From contig NZ_KN708638.1 in assembly GCF_000805335.1 (NCBI RefSeq), forward strand, positions 4,734,501 to 4,793,177: a stretch of DNA of 58,677 bases. Direction: 5' to 3'. Positions 16,802 through 24,555 of the stretch are shown in pieces (positions within the stretch are counted from its first letter, which is position 1; the number at the start of each line of letters is the position of its first letter). The position numbers were made by a program, and so were the translations under genes. Source of the stretch: Streptomyces sp. CT34. GTDB taxonomy: Bacteria > Actinomycetota > Actinomycetes > Streptomycetales > Streptomycetaceae. The notes under the pieces are model-generated. The model saw nothing but the letters and a program-made list of their open reading frames with translations, was not told the origin of the DNA and ran no database searches.

Positions 16802-17165
16802 GTGAGAAGGGATCACCAACTCCGGCGGCTGACCGTCGGCGAGGAGTGCCGGCTGTGGTCGGTACGCCACGGGCACGACGGGCAGACCCCTGCCGCGAGG
16901 TCCTCTCGCTGCGCCGCGACGGCACCGGGCGGCGCTCCGTATCGTCTTCCGGGCCGGCCCGGGGCGATGGGTGCCCGACGGGCTGTTGCACTCCGGGGCG
17001 GCCAGGGACGATCGGCGCCGGGTGCTCAACCTGCACCAGCCGGGCGTCGTACGCCGCCTCCTCGACGAGGCACGATCGCGCGGCCGGCTGCCGACGACCC
17101 CTGGCGTGACGGAGCCCGTCGGTTGGCCGATGGTCGACGCGATCGCCGGAAGCAGACGCAACTGA
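16802..17165 (+). pseudogene. Hypothetical gene broken by two frameshifts
   Basis: Three successive frames look like pieces of one Streptomyces protein. Frame 1 starts GTG 16802: VRRDHQLRRLTVGEECRLW. Near 16890 it must shift to read CREVLSLRRDGTG. Near 16930 it shifts again to read LRIVFRAGPGRWVPDGLLHS and runs to TGA 17163-17165. Both shifts are in the same direction, consistent with two single-base deletions. The family is one I recognise only as a hypothetical with the pattern REVLxLRR...RIVFRxGPGRxVPDG. The alternative is assembly error. Confidence 0.62.
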
Positions 17166-17214
17166 GCGGTGAGGGAACGGAGTTGCCCGCATCGCACGCC
17201 CCGTCGCCCGCCAC

Positions 17215-18057
17215 TCACTCCCGGAGCCAGAAGCCGGTGGTCTCCCGCCAGACGTCCAGCAGGCGCGTATCGCCGAGGACTTCGACGCCGTTGCCGCCGC
17301 TCCCGGCGGGAAGCCGGCTGTAGACGAGCAGGAGGAGGCCGGACAGCGGGCCGCGGACGGTGACGGTGGCGGGCCGGGCGGCGTCGGCCGGACGCTGCCA
17401 GGTGAGTGCATCGTCCCCGAGGGCGACCAGCCAGTCCGCCGCGGCCTCGGGGGCCGTGTCGGTGGCCTGGAAGCGGAGGGAGCGGCCACTGCCCATGAAC
17501 TCCCGTATTTCGGGGCCGGATTCCAGTGTCACCGGCAGCGAGCCGAAGGACATCCACTCGTCGAGACCGTCGATGGCGAGGTCGTCGGCGACGGTGAACC
17601 GCTCGACGCGGGGGTGCGGGCCGGAGTCCGGGGCCGCCGCGAACGTCGCGTCCGCGCGGTGGACCACCGTCTCGTGCGCCATCCGGCGTGCCCAGAACAC
17701 CGGTGTCCCACACGGGGCGACGGTCCACACCGCGGCGTGCGGTCCGGCGCCGCGCAGGGTGGCCGCCAGCTGCTCGGCGCCCTCGGTGAGCCAGGCGCAG
17801 AGCGCGGCCGGGTCCTCGTCCGGGTCGCCGGAGACGTCGTTGACCTGCTCCTCGGGGACGGGGGACGTCGCCCGGGTCCGTACGATCCGCTCCCCCCAGC
17901 GGTGGGCGCCGCCGATATGCCGTATCAGCTCGCGGAGCGTCCAGCCTGGGCAGCCGGGGACGGGCGCCGCGAAGTCCGCGCCGTCGACGTGGGACGTCAA
18001 CAGCGCGGTCTGCGCGGTGATTTCGGCGCAGTGGCGGTCGAAGCTCAGCGAAGCCAT
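17215..18057 (-). CDS. Maleylpyruvate isomerase family / mycothiol-dependent (DinB-like) protein
   Basis: 280 residues. The N-terminal DinB-like helical bundle carries PVPGCPGWTLRELIRHIGGAHRW, the signature of the mycothiol-dependent maleylpyruvate isomerase N-terminal family (TIGR03083); a second conserved stretch is MAHETVVHRADA. Such proteins use or transfer mycothiol with a bound metal. The C-terminal part is an MDMPI_C-like domain. ATG 18057 has TACGGT exactly 6 bases upstream, so the message may be leaderless, although GGTGGGGG could also serve as ribosome site. Confidence 0.85.
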   Translation of the reverse strand: MASLSFDRHCAEITAQTALLTSHVDGADFAAPVPGCPGWTLRELIRHIGGAHRWGERIVRTRATSPVPEEQVNDVSGDPDEDPAALCAWLTEGAEQLAATLRGAGPHAAVWTVAPCGTPVFWARRMAHETVVHRADATFAAAPDSGPHPRVERFTVADDLAIDGLDEWMSFGSLPVTLESGPEIREFMGSGRSLRFQATDTAPEAAADWLVALGDDALTWQRPADAARPATVTVRGPLSGLLLLVYSRLPAGSGGNGVEVLGDTRLLDVWRETTGFWLRE

Positions 18058-18089
18058 GCCCCCACCGTAAATCGCGCCACTGACAGAGC

Positions 18090-18974
18090 TCAGCCGGTTT
18101 TCGCGGCTCCTGGGCCGTCCGGCTCCCGGCTGTCCGGCCGGGTGCCGATGACGACCGTGGCGTAGCGCTCGTCGCAGGTGGCCACCCTGGGGGGCAGGCC
18201 GTTGCGGACGAAGGTCTCGACGGCCCGCGGCGCCTGCAGTTCGCTGGTCTCGACCAGCAGATGGCCGCCGGGCGCCAGCCACTGCGGCGCCTCGGCGGTC
18301 ACCCGCCGCAGCACATCGAGCCCGTCCGCGCCGCCGTCGAGCGCCACCAGCGGCTCGTACTCGCGTGCCTCCGGGGGCAGCAGCCCGACCTCCTCGGTGG
18401 GGACGTACGGCACGTTGGCCACCAGGACGTCGATACGGCCCCGGAGGCGGGCGGGGAGCGGAGCGAAGAGATCGCCCTCGTAGACCTGGCCGCCGGCCGC
18501 GGCCACGTTGCGGCGGGCACAGCGCACCGCCGCCGGCTCGATGTCGGCGGCGGACAGCTCGACCCCGTCCACCGCCGCGGCCAGCGCGGCACCCACCGCG
18601 CCGGAGCCGCAGCACAGGTCCACCGCGACCGTGCCGCGCCCGGTCCGTGCGGCGGACCGGCGGACCAGGTCGACGGCCTGGCCGAGCAGGAACTCGGTGC
18701 GCCGCCGCGGCACGAAGACCCCGGGGTCCACGGAGATCCGCAGCCCCCCGAACTCGGCCCAGCCGAGGACGTGTTCCAGCGGCTGACCGGCCGTCCGCCG
18801 CGCCACCATGGCGGCAAGGTCGGCCGGCGTGGCCGCGGTGGAGAACAGCAGCTCGGCCTCGTCCTCGGCGAAAACGCAGCCGGAGCCGCGGAGCGCGGTG
18901 ACGACGGCGGAGCGGGAGAGACCGTCCGAGAGGGGCGGCGGAGAAGCAAGGTGTGATGACGAGGGTGACGACAT
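18090..18974 (-). CDS. HemK/PrmC-like N5-glutamine methyltransferase with NVPY motif
   Basis: 294 residues. An N-terminal helical region (residues 15-75) with EHVLGWAEFGGLRISVDPGVFVPRRRTEFL is PrmC-like. The SAM-binding motif VDLCCGSGAVGAALA and DIEPAAVRCARRN follow. The catalytic NPPY of true glutamine methyltransferases is NVPY here (LVANVPYVP), typical of a streptomycete side branch whose substrate is not established. It should therefore not be called release-factor methyltransferase outright. GAAAGG lies 6 bases before ATG 18974. Confidence 0.85.
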   Translation of the reverse strand: MSSPSSSHLASPPPLSDGLSRSAVVTALRGSGCVFAEDEAELLFSTAATPADLAAMVARRTAGQPLEHVLGWAEFGGLRISVDPGVFVPRRRTEFLLGQAVDLVRRSAARTGRGTVAVDLCCGSGAVGAALAAAVDGVELSAADIEPAAVRCARRNVAAAGGQVYEGDLFAPLPARLRGRIDVLVANVPYVPTEEVGLLPPEAREYEPLVALDGGADGLDVLRRVTAEAPQWLAPGGHLLVETSELQAPRAVETFVRNGLPPRVATCDERYATVVIGTRPDSREPDGPGAAKTG

Positions 18975-19271
18975 GGGAAACCTTTCGGGACGCCGATGGG
19001 CGCTTCCCGGGTCACGTCTGTCGGTCGGTCACCTGAATCGGGTGAACACACGGACATGAGACGGGAGCACCTGCCTGGTCTGGCGGGGGATCGGTCTCAC
19101 CTCCTCGGGTGGTGCGCTGCCGGCCTGCGAGTACCGGTGCGTGGCTGCACCGGTGGCCGGGGCAACAGTACCTGACCTGGGCAGTGTCCTCGTGTGCCGT
19201 TCGTGCAACGACCGGACCACGGCTGCTCCAACTCCCGCTATGCGCCGCTGTCCTGCGGAAGCACGTCCTGC
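18975..19271. other. Intergenic region, no gene recognised
   Basis: The bases between the methyltransferase start and the AAAGTAC boxes contain no convincing frame on either strand. A 113-codon minus-strand frame has no ribosome site or recognisable sequence. The region presumably holds the methyltransferase promoter. Confidence 0.4.
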
Positions 19272-19314
19272 AAAGTACGTCCTGCGAAAGTACTTGTCAG
19301 ATTGGAAAGTACTT
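19272..19314. promoter_or_regulatory. Three AAAGTAC boxes: candidate operator of the downstream regulator pair
   Basis: AAAGTACGT (19272-19280), AAAGTACTT (19287-19295) and AAAGTACTT (19306-19314) lie upstream of the membrane protein/winged-helix pair. AAGTACTT is palindromic, suiting a dimeric winged-helix protein. Spacings are 15 and 19 bases start to start. Autoregulation by the encoded regulator is inferred. Confidence 0.55.
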
Positions 19315-19381
19315 GGCAGCATGATGAGTGTCGGATGCGGGAGACCGCGACGAAGTAGTGAAGTAGTCAAGGGGAAGTGAC

Positions 19382-19801
19382 ATGGGGGAGTACGCCTCGA
19401 GCGACGCGGCAGCCGCGCTGGCCCGCGTGGAGGAGCTGGGTTCCACGGTCCGCAACGGCGGCAAGTGGTATGTGCGTTACCAGGTGATCTACGGTCTCGC
19501 CGCCGGCCTGGTGGTGCTGTCCATCGGTCTGGTGAAGCACCCGTACGGGGTCGCGGTCGGCGTTGGGTTCTGGTGCGCCACCGTCGCCGGGCTTTCGGTC
19601 TATGCGGCCCGGCAGCGCGTCTCCCGGCTGGGGTTCGGGAGGCGGCACGCAGCGATGATCATCCTGTGGGGGCTGCTCTATCTGGCCGTGCTGTTGCCCG
19701 GCACGTTCTGGTTCAAGGGAGCCGCGGCCTGGTGGGTGCCGGGAGCGGTGGTGGTTGCCCTTCCCGGCCTGATAGGCGGCTATCTGGAGGCCCGGCGGTG
19801 A
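19382..19801 (+). CDS. Small membrane protein paired with a winged-helix regulator
   Basis: 139 residues. A short cytoplasmic N-terminus (SSDAAAALARVEELGSTVRNGGKWYVRYQ) is followed by four hydrophobic segments, among them VIYGLAAGLVVLSIGLV and IILWGLLYLAVLLPG. No family function is known to me. ATG 19382 follows AGGGGAAGTGAC. Its stop overlaps the start of the next gene (GTGA), so the two are translationally coupled. The pair probably forms a membrane sensor and DNA-binding partner or simply a regulated membrane protein. Confidence 0.82.
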   Translation: MGEYASSDAAAALARVEELGSTVRNGGKWYVRYQVIYGLAAGLVVLSIGLVKHPYGVAVGVGFWCATVAGLSVYAARQRVSRLGFGRRHAAMIILWGLLYLAVLLPGTFWFKGAAAWWVPGAVVVALPGLIGGYLEARR

Positions 19802-20199
19802 CGGAACAGCACCATGCGATCGACCCGCCGCCGGAGTCCGCGGCGCCGGACGGAGCGCCGGCCCCGCGCGCGGGAAGTGCCGGAAGTGCGGGAGGCGCGG
19901 GCAGCCATCCGCGTCATGGGCTCGACGAGGTCATCCACGCCCCGGTGCGCTTCTCCATCGTGGCGACCCTGGCGGCTGCCGACAAAGCCGAGTTCGCCTT
20001 CGTGCGGGACACGGTCGAGGTGAGCGATTCGGTCCTGTCGCGGCAGGTGGGCGTTCTGGAGAAGGCCGGCTATGTAGCGGTCACCAAGGGGTATGTGGGG
20101 AAGCGCCCGCGCACCTGGCTCTCCCTCACGGCGGACGGCCGGATCGTGTTCGCGGCACACTGCCAGGCGCTGCGGGCGATAGCCGGCGGTGACGGCTGA
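19798..20199 (+). CDS. Winged-helix (HTH_34 / MarR-ArsR-like) regulator
   Basis: 133 residues. A 45-residue Ala/Gly/Pro-rich leader precedes a winged-helix domain: LDEVIHAPVRFSIVATLAAADKAEFAFVRDTVEVSDSVLSRQVGVLEKAGYVAVTKGYVGKRPRTWLSLTADG. This is the HTH_34 pattern seen in small actinobacterial regulators. GTG 19798 overlaps the preceding stop. The AAAGTAC boxes upstream of the operon are its likely target. Confidence 0.85.
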   Translation: MTEQHHAIDPPPESAAPDGAPAPRAGSAGSAGGAGSHPRHGLDEVIHAPVRFSIVATLAAADKAEFAFVRDTVEVSDSVLSRQVGVLEKAGYVAVTKGYVGKRPRTWLSLTADGRIVFAAHCQALRAIAGGDG

Positions 20200-20217
20200 C
20201 GGCTGACGGCTGACGGT
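20190..20217. repeat. 7-bp tandem repeats after the regulator stop
   Basis: The heptamer GGCTGAC is repeated about three to four times across and after the stop codon at 20197-20199. Slippage here would not alter the protein much. Confidence 0.8.
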
Positions 20218-20243
20218 TGCCGGGGCGGGGGTTCCGGTCCGCG

Positions 20244-20274
20244 GTTGACTTCGAGTGCTCTCCAACTCATACCG
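20244..20274 (+). promoter_or_regulatory. MerR-type promoter (19-bp spacer) upstream of the aldo-keto reductase
   Basis: TTGACT (20244-20249) and TACCGT (20269-20274) are separated by 19 bases. The spacer contains TCGAGTGCTCTCCAACT, closely resembling operators of MerR-family activators that control reductase genes in Streptomyces. The over-long spacer is the hallmark of MerR activation. No merR gene lies in the window. Confidence 0.65.
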
Positions 20275-20288
20275 TCTGCAACGGAATG

Positions 20289-20328
20289 CGGAACACCCGC
20301 AGCCACAACGGAACACTCGCAGCCACAA
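20289..20328. repeat. 20-bp tandem repeat in the aldo-keto reductase leader
   Basis: CGGAACACCCGCAGCCACAA (20289-20308) is repeated at 20309-20328 with one change (C to T). It lies between the MerR-type promoter and the start codon. Confidence 0.9.
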
Positions 20329-20389
20329 CACCGCGCTTTCGCCGTGGCCCTCGCCACCGCATGCGCAGCACGTGCCAGGAGGTAGCAGC

Positions 20390-21376
20390 ATGCCGGAGAT
20401 TTCCACCCGTCACCTCGGTGAACTGGCGGTTTCCGCCCAGGGGCTTGGCTGCATGGGGATGAGCCACGGGTACGGGTCCTCGGATGACGACCAGTCGATC
20501 GCGACCATCAACCACGCGCTCGACCTCGGTGTCAGCCTGCTGGACACCTCCGACTTCTACGGGGCCGGGCACAACGAAGAGCTGATCGGCCGGGCCATCG
20601 CCGGGCGGCGGGACGAGGTCGTGCTGGCGACCAAGTTCGGCTTCGCCAACCAGCTCGGCGAGCCGACCCTGATCCGCGGCGACGCCGCCTATGTACGCGA
20701 GGCGTGCGACGCGTCGCTGCGCCGGCTCGGCGTCGACTACATCGACCTCTACTACCAGCACCGCGTCGACCCCGACGTTCCGATCGAGGAGACCGTCGGG
20801 GCGATGGCCGAACTCGTCGCGGCGGGCAAGGTGCGGCACCTCGGGCTCTCCGAGGCGGGCGCGGAGACCATCCGGCGGGCGCACGCGGTGCATCCGATCG
20901 CCGCGCTGCAGAGCGAGTGGTCGCTGTGGACCCGGGATCTGGAGCGGGAGATCGCGCCGGTGTGCCGCGAACTGGGCATCGGCCTGGTGCCGTTCTCGCC
21001 GCTCGGCCGCGGCTTCCTGACGGGGCGTTATACCTCCGTCGAGGGGCTGGAGAAGACGGACGTGCGCCGCACCCAGCCGCGCTTCGCCGACGGCAACCTG
21101 GAGCAGAACCTCGCCATCGTGGCGAAGCTCAACGAACTCGCCGCCGAGAAAGGCGTCACCGCCGGGCAGCTGGCGCTGGCCTGGGTGCAGCACCGGGGCG
21201 ACGACGTCGTTCCGATTCCGGGCACCCGCCGCCAGAAGTACCTGGAGGAGAACCTGGCCGCACTGGAAGTCACGCTGTCCACCGAGGAGTTGGACGCCAT
21301 CGACGCCGCGGCCCCGCTCGACCGGATAGCCGGCACGCGCTATGACGAGGTGAACCTGACATTCGTCGGCCGGTGA
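20390..21376 (+). CDS. Aldo-keto reductase
   Basis: 328 residues, a TIM-barrel NADPH-dependent carbonyl reductase. The catalytic tetrad is in place: Asp and Tyr in LDTSDFYGAGHNEE, Lys in ATKFGF and His in YYQHRVD. The NADPH loop near the C-terminus reads VPIPGTRRQKYLEENL. The AGGAGG directly upstream decides ATG 20390. The family acts on aldehydes and stress-derived carbonyls. A MerR-type promoter about 120 bases upstream suggests induction by an electrophile or redox signal. Confidence 0.93.
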   Translation: MPEISTRHLGELAVSAQGLGCMGMSHGYGSSDDDQSIATINHALDLGVSLLDTSDFYGAGHNEELIGRAIAGRRDEVVLATKFGFANQLGEPTLIRGDAAYVREACDASLRRLGVDYIDLYYQHRVDPDVPIEETVGAMAELVAAGKVRHLGLSEAGAETIRRAHAVHPIAALQSEWSLWTRDLEREIAPVCRELGIGLVPFSPLGRGFLTGRYTSVEGLEKTDVRRTQPRFADGNLEQNLAIVAKLNELAAEKGVTAGQLALAWVQHRGDDVVPIPGTRRQKYLEENLAALEVTLSTEELDAIDAAAPLDRIAGTRYDEVNLTFVGR

Positions 21377-21483
21377 CGCACCGAGAGGAGTGAGCCCCGC
21401 GGGCGGCGGCCCGAGAGGCGATGCCCTCGCGCCATGGGCCGCCGGGCGTCAGTCCCTCGGTCCCAGGCGCAGAACTCGCGCAG

Positions 21484-21815
21484 AACCCGAGCCCGGTGCC
21501 CCGGCCCCGGACCGAGGCACCGGCTCCCGGACTGGAGGCGCCGCCCCCGGGACGGAGGCGCCGGCCCCCGACCGGGGCACCAGCTCCCGGACCGGAGACA
21601 GCGGTCCCCGGACTGGAGGCACCGGCCCCCGGACCGGAGACACCGGCACCCGGACCGGGGCACCAGCTCCCGGACAGGAGGCACCGGCCCCCGACCGGGG
21701 CACCAGCTCCCGGACCGGAGGCACCGGCCCCCGACCGGGGCACCAGCCCCCGGACTGGAGGCACCGGCCCCGGACTGAAGACACCGGCCCCCGGACCGGG
21801 GCCACCAGCCTCCCC
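21484..21815. repeat. Minisatellite with a degenerate ~18-bp unit
   Basis: Roughly 330 bases of degenerate tandem repeat built on units such as GACCGGAGGCACCGGCCC alternating with GACCGGGGCACCAGCTCC. The unit length is a multiple of three and free of stops, so several frames on both strands stay open and spell Pro/Ala/Gly repeats. I see no start site, ribosome site or domain that would make a gene of it. It fills the 453-base gap between the aldo-keto reductase and a VOC gene. Nothing else is evident in the gap. Confidence 0.85.
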
Positions 21816-21829
21816 ACCCCCTCCGGCCC

Positions 21830-22204
21830 TCAGGCCGGGGACATCACTTCATAGAGATTGCGGTCGGCGTCGAGGAAGAACAGGCCGCGGGGGCACAGGG
21901 GGTGGTCGATGCGGTGGTTGTCCGGGTGGGCGGGGTCGTTGCCGTAGGGGATGCCCGCGGACCGGAGGCGGGCCAGGACCGCGTCGAAGGTTTCCGGGTC
22001 GACGTCGAAGGCCAGGTGATGCCCTTCGGGGTCCGGGACGGCCATGAAGTCGAGGGTGAGTGCCTCGTTCACCCGGACCGGGGCGAAGTGGCCGTTGCGG
22101 CCGGCCGGCGGGAGCTCCGGAAGGCCCATGACCGAGGCGAAGAAGCGGGCCGCCGCGCGGTGGTCGGTGGCCGGGACGATGGTGTGGTTCAGGGTGACGG
22201 CCAT
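21830..22204 (-). CDS. VOC-family protein (glyoxalase fold) coupled to TetR
   Basis: 124 residues with the VOC beta-alpha-beta fold: LNHTIVPATDHRAAARFFASVMGLPE at the start, then FDVDPETFDAVLARLRSAGI and the closing GLFFLDADRNLYEVMSP. A His in NHTIV and the Glu in LYEVM are at metal-ligand positions. Its ATG shares one base with the TetR stop (TGATG), so it is the second gene of a TetR-VOC operon. The substrate is unknown; VOC proteins can be dioxygenases, lyases or resistance proteins. Confidence 0.87.
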   Translation of the reverse strand: MAVTLNHTIVPATDHRAAARFFASVMGLPELPPAGRNGHFAPVRVNEALTLDFMAVPDPEGHHLAFDVDPETFDAVLARLRSAGIPYGNDPAHPDNHRIDHPLCPRGLFFLDADRNLYEVMSPA

Positions 22205-22866
22205 CAGTTGCCCCCGGGGCTCTTCAGGGTGCCGTGGAGGAGTACGGAGACGAGTTCCTGGGGGGTGAGCTGAGCGTCGGGCTCGTTCACCGGTGCGGTC
22301 CTGCGGGTGAAGAGCAGGCCCATAAACGCGGAGGCGACGCGTTCGGGGCTCAGGCGCAGCGCGTCCCGGTCGGCTTCGATCAGCTCGGCCACGGCCTCGC
22401 GCAGCGCGGCGAGAGACTCCGCCCGGCTGTCCTGCGGGGGGCGTTCACCGGGCCCGCCGTCGGGCGTACGGTCGCGGCCACGGCGGTACCCGGAGGCGTA
22501 GAGACTGCCGACGACGGCGCCCATCCGCTCCATATGGGCGCAGAGCGCCTCGGCGGCGTCGGTGAGCCGTACGTCCAGCGGTTCGTCGAGAGGGATGGAG
22601 GCCAGCTCGCGCAGCACGTGTTCCGTGCCGACCGCCTCTGCCACGCAGGCGTCCAACACCTCGTCCTTGTCCTTGAACGCGCGGAAGATGGTCGCCTCGC
22701 CGATACCGGCGGCGCGGGCGATCTGACTGGTGGTGACCGCCGCACCGAACTCCGCTACGAGGGGCAGCGTCGCCGCGACGATCATGGCCCGGCGCTGCTC
22801 GACGTTCATGCCCGGGGCACGGCGTCGGGGCGCAGGGGACTCCTGAGGAGCTGTGGGTGGTGTCAT
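22204..22866 (-). CDS. TetR/AcrR-family regulator 1
   Basis: 220 residues. The N-terminal DNA-binding domain is clear (MIVAATLPLVAEFGAAVTTSQIARAAGIGEATIFRAFKDKDEVLDAC). The ligand domain is variable. ATG 22866 is used; a GTG 9 bases earlier is open but has no ribosome site. A 20-base palindrome 14 bases upstream is the obvious operator and also faces the divergent VOC gene. It is expected to repress its own operon and the neighbour until a small effector binds. Confidence 0.9.
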   Translation of the reverse strand: MTPPTAPQESPAPRRRAPGMNVEQRRAMIVAATLPLVAEFGAAVTTSQIARAAGIGEATIFRAFKDKDEVLDACVAEAVGTEHVLRELASIPLDEPLDVRLTDAAEALCAHMERMGAVVGSLYASGYRRGRDRTPDGGPGERPPQDSRAESLAALREAVAELIEADRDALRLSPERVASAFMGLLFTRRTAPVNEPDAQLTPQELVSVLLHGTLKSPGGN

Positions 22867-22879
22867 GCGTTCCACAGTA

Positions 22880-22899
22880 CGGAGTGAGTGCTCACTCCG
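22880..22899. promoter_or_regulatory. TetR-type operator palindrome
   Basis: CGGAGTGAG (22880-22888), TG, CTCACTCCG (22891-22899): a perfect 9-base inverted repeat between divergent tetR and VOC genes. Its core GAGTGAGTGCTCACTC is the classic form of many actinobacterial TetR sites. Confidence 0.88.
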
Positions 22900-23022
22900 T
22901 CAATGGTTTTGCGCAGTGGGCGTGCCCACGCGCACATCCCTAAACTCTTTGCAGCGACGCTTTCCCGTGCGACTCCATCCCGCCCCCTGCGAGCCCCCGA
23001 CCGAATGGGAGGACGGCACACC

Positions 23023-23439
23023 ATGGACTGGAAGCTGGAGCTGGTGCCGATTCCGGTGAGCGATGTGGAACGGGCGAAGCGCTTCTACAGCGAGCAGGTG
23101 GGGTTCGTCGTCGACCACGACATCTCGCTCGGCGACGGTGTGCGCATCGTGCAGCTGACACCGCCGGGTTCCGGGTGCTCGATCGTCCTCGGCGCCGGCA
23201 GCGGCGTGGCCGGGTCGAGCCCCGGGTCGGTGCAGGGCGTGCAGCTGGTGGTGTCCGATGTGGCAGCGGCGCGGGGCGAGTTGATCGAGCGCGGGGTGGC
23301 GGTCGGGCCCGTACAGCACGTGGAGAATGGGGAGATGGCCGACGGGCCCGGCGGCGCGTGGAATACGTTCGTCTACTTCCGCGACCCGGACGGAAACGGC
23401 TGGGCGGTGCAGCAGCGGCCGTCCGAAGGGGAAGAGTGA
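23023..23439 (+). CDS. VOC-family protein, divergent from TetR 1
   Basis: 138 residues, VOC fold: LVPIPVSDVERAKRFYSEQVGFVVDHD, then IVQLTPPGSGCSIVLG and the final YFRDPDGNGWAVQQRP. ATG 23023 follows GGGAGGACG. It is read divergently from TetR 1, with the TetR palindrome about 125 bases upstream, so joint control is likely. It converges with the next VOC gene, 4 bases apart. The protein is closer to the glyoxalase/bleomycin-resistance-like subgroup; ligand unknown. Confidence 0.88.
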   Translation: MDWKLELVPIPVSDVERAKRFYSEQVGFVVDHDISLGDGVRIVQLTPPGSGCSIVLGAGSGVAGSSPGSVQGVQLVVSDVAAARGELIERGVAVGPVQHVENGEMADGPGGAWNTFVYFRDPDGNGWAVQQRPSEGEE

Positions 23440-23443
23440 GCGA

Positions 23444-23866
23444 TCACGCGCCGCACAGTCCCTGAGCGGCCATCCAGTCCGGATCGGGGTCGATGGTCTG
23501 GAGTATCTCGATCAGGGTTCCTTCCGGGGCCCATACGTTGAAGCGGCGCTGACCCCAGGGCTCGTCCCGCAGGGGTTCGGCGATGGGGACGCCCTTGGCG
23601 CGCAGCGCGACCTCCTCGGCGACGGCGTCCGCCACCAAGAACCCCAGCAGCACCCCGCCGGTCTCCTGCGCGCGGAACCGCTCGGGCATGGACTCGTGCC
23701 CGCGCACCATGAAGTCCAGTGCGAAGTCGGCGTGTTGGGGGTGCTGAAGGCTGGCGTACCAGCCGAGGTCGACCAGCGGCTCGAAGCCGAAGTGGTCTAC
23801 GTAGAAACGGACACTGGCGGCCAGGTCGTCGGTGAGCAGGGCGGTGCCGAGTTTGGTGAAGCGCAT
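23444..23866 (-). CDS. VOC-family protein, divergent from TetR 2
   Basis: 140 residues. The VOC pattern runs from MRFTKLGTALLTDDLAASVRFYVDHFGF to NVWAPEGTLIEILQTIDP. GGAGGGG lies 6 bases before ATG 23866. It is divergent from the second TetR gene, which is the likely regulator. Function cannot be assigned beyond the fold. Confidence 0.88.
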   Translation of the reverse strand: MRFTKLGTALLTDDLAASVRFYVDHFGFEPLVDLGWYASLQHPQHADFALDFMVRGHESMPERFRAQETGGVLLGFLVADAVAEEVALRAKGVPIAEPLRDEPWGQRRFNVWAPEGTLIEILQTIDPDPDWMAAQGLCGA

Positions 23867-23891
23867 AAGGGTCCCCTCCGTCATGAGTGCC

Positions 23892-23938
23892 ACACAACCG
23901 CAACAACTCCAGTTGTAGTACTCTAACTGTAGTGGTTG
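23892..23938. promoter_or_regulatory. Divergent promoter/operator between VOC and TetR 2
   Basis: An AT-richer segment with CAACT-CC-AGTTG (23904-23915) and a second half-site pair around TAACTGTAGTGGTTG. Outer CAACC and GGTTG are also inverted. It is the only plausible operator space between the divergent genes. Confidence 0.5.
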
Positions 23939-23979
23939 CAAGCCCCTTTGGTGCTTTGACGTGGCAAGAGGAGGTCCGC

Positions 23980-24555
23980 ATGGTGCGAAACCCGGAGCGG
24001 CGTACGGCGTTGGTGGACGCCGCGATCGAGGTGCTGGCGCGGGACGGGGCGCGGGGGCTGACCTTCCGCGCCGTCGACGCGGAAGCGGCGGTGCCGGTGG
24101 GCACCGCCTCCAACTACTTCACCGGCCGGGACGATCTGCTGGCCCAGGTCACCGGGCAGATCCACCAGCGCATCGCGCCCGACCCGGCCGAGGTGACCGC
24201 GGTGATGCAGGCGCCGCCGACCCGGGCGCTGGTCGCCGAGTTGATGCGCTGGATCAATCGCCGGGTTGCCGAGAACCGCACCGGATACCTGGCGATGCTG
24301 GAACTGCGGCTGGAGGCGACCCGGCGGCCGGAGCTGCGGACGGCGCTGACCCAGGTCATCCGCGAGACGCTGGACGACGACATCCGCTTCCACCTGGAGG
24401 GCGGACTGCCGGGCGACCGTACGGCCGTGGTGCTGTTCTATCTCGCGATGACCGGACTGATGCTGGAGCAGCTCACACTGCCCGGGGTGGTGCCGGAGGC
24501 GGAGGCCGACGGACTGATCACGGCGCTGGTCGACCGCACGATCGGGGCCGACTAG
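23980..24555 (+). CDS. TetR-family regulator 2
   Basis: 191 residues. The helix-turn-helix region reads RTALVDAAIEVLARDGARGLTFRAVDAEAAVPVGTASNYFTGRDDLLAQV, which has the GTASNYF recognition helix common in streptomycete TetR proteins. AGAGGAGG precedes ATG 23980. It is divergent from a VOC gene that it probably represses. Its TAG stop shares the bases CTAG with the stop of the converging FMN reductase gene. Confidence 0.9.
   Translation: MVRNPERRTALVDAAIEVLARDGARGLTFRAVDAEAAVPVGTASNYFTGRDDLLAQVTGQIHQRIAPDPAEVTAVMQAPPTRALVAELMRWINRRVAENRTGYLAMLELRLEATRRPELRTALTQVIRETLDDDIRFHLEGGLPGDRTAVVLFYLAMTGLMLEQLTLPGVVPEAEADGLITALVDRTIGAD

Noticed and set aside
19029..19370. 113-codon minus-strand frame upstream of the membrane protein pair
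   Set aside because: It crosses the AAAGTAC boxes and promoter region and has no ribosome site.
21421..22047. Pro/Ala/Gly-repeat protein frame through the minisatellite
   Set aside because: It runs on into the antisense of the VOC gene, has no ribosome site, and other frames of the repeat are equally open.
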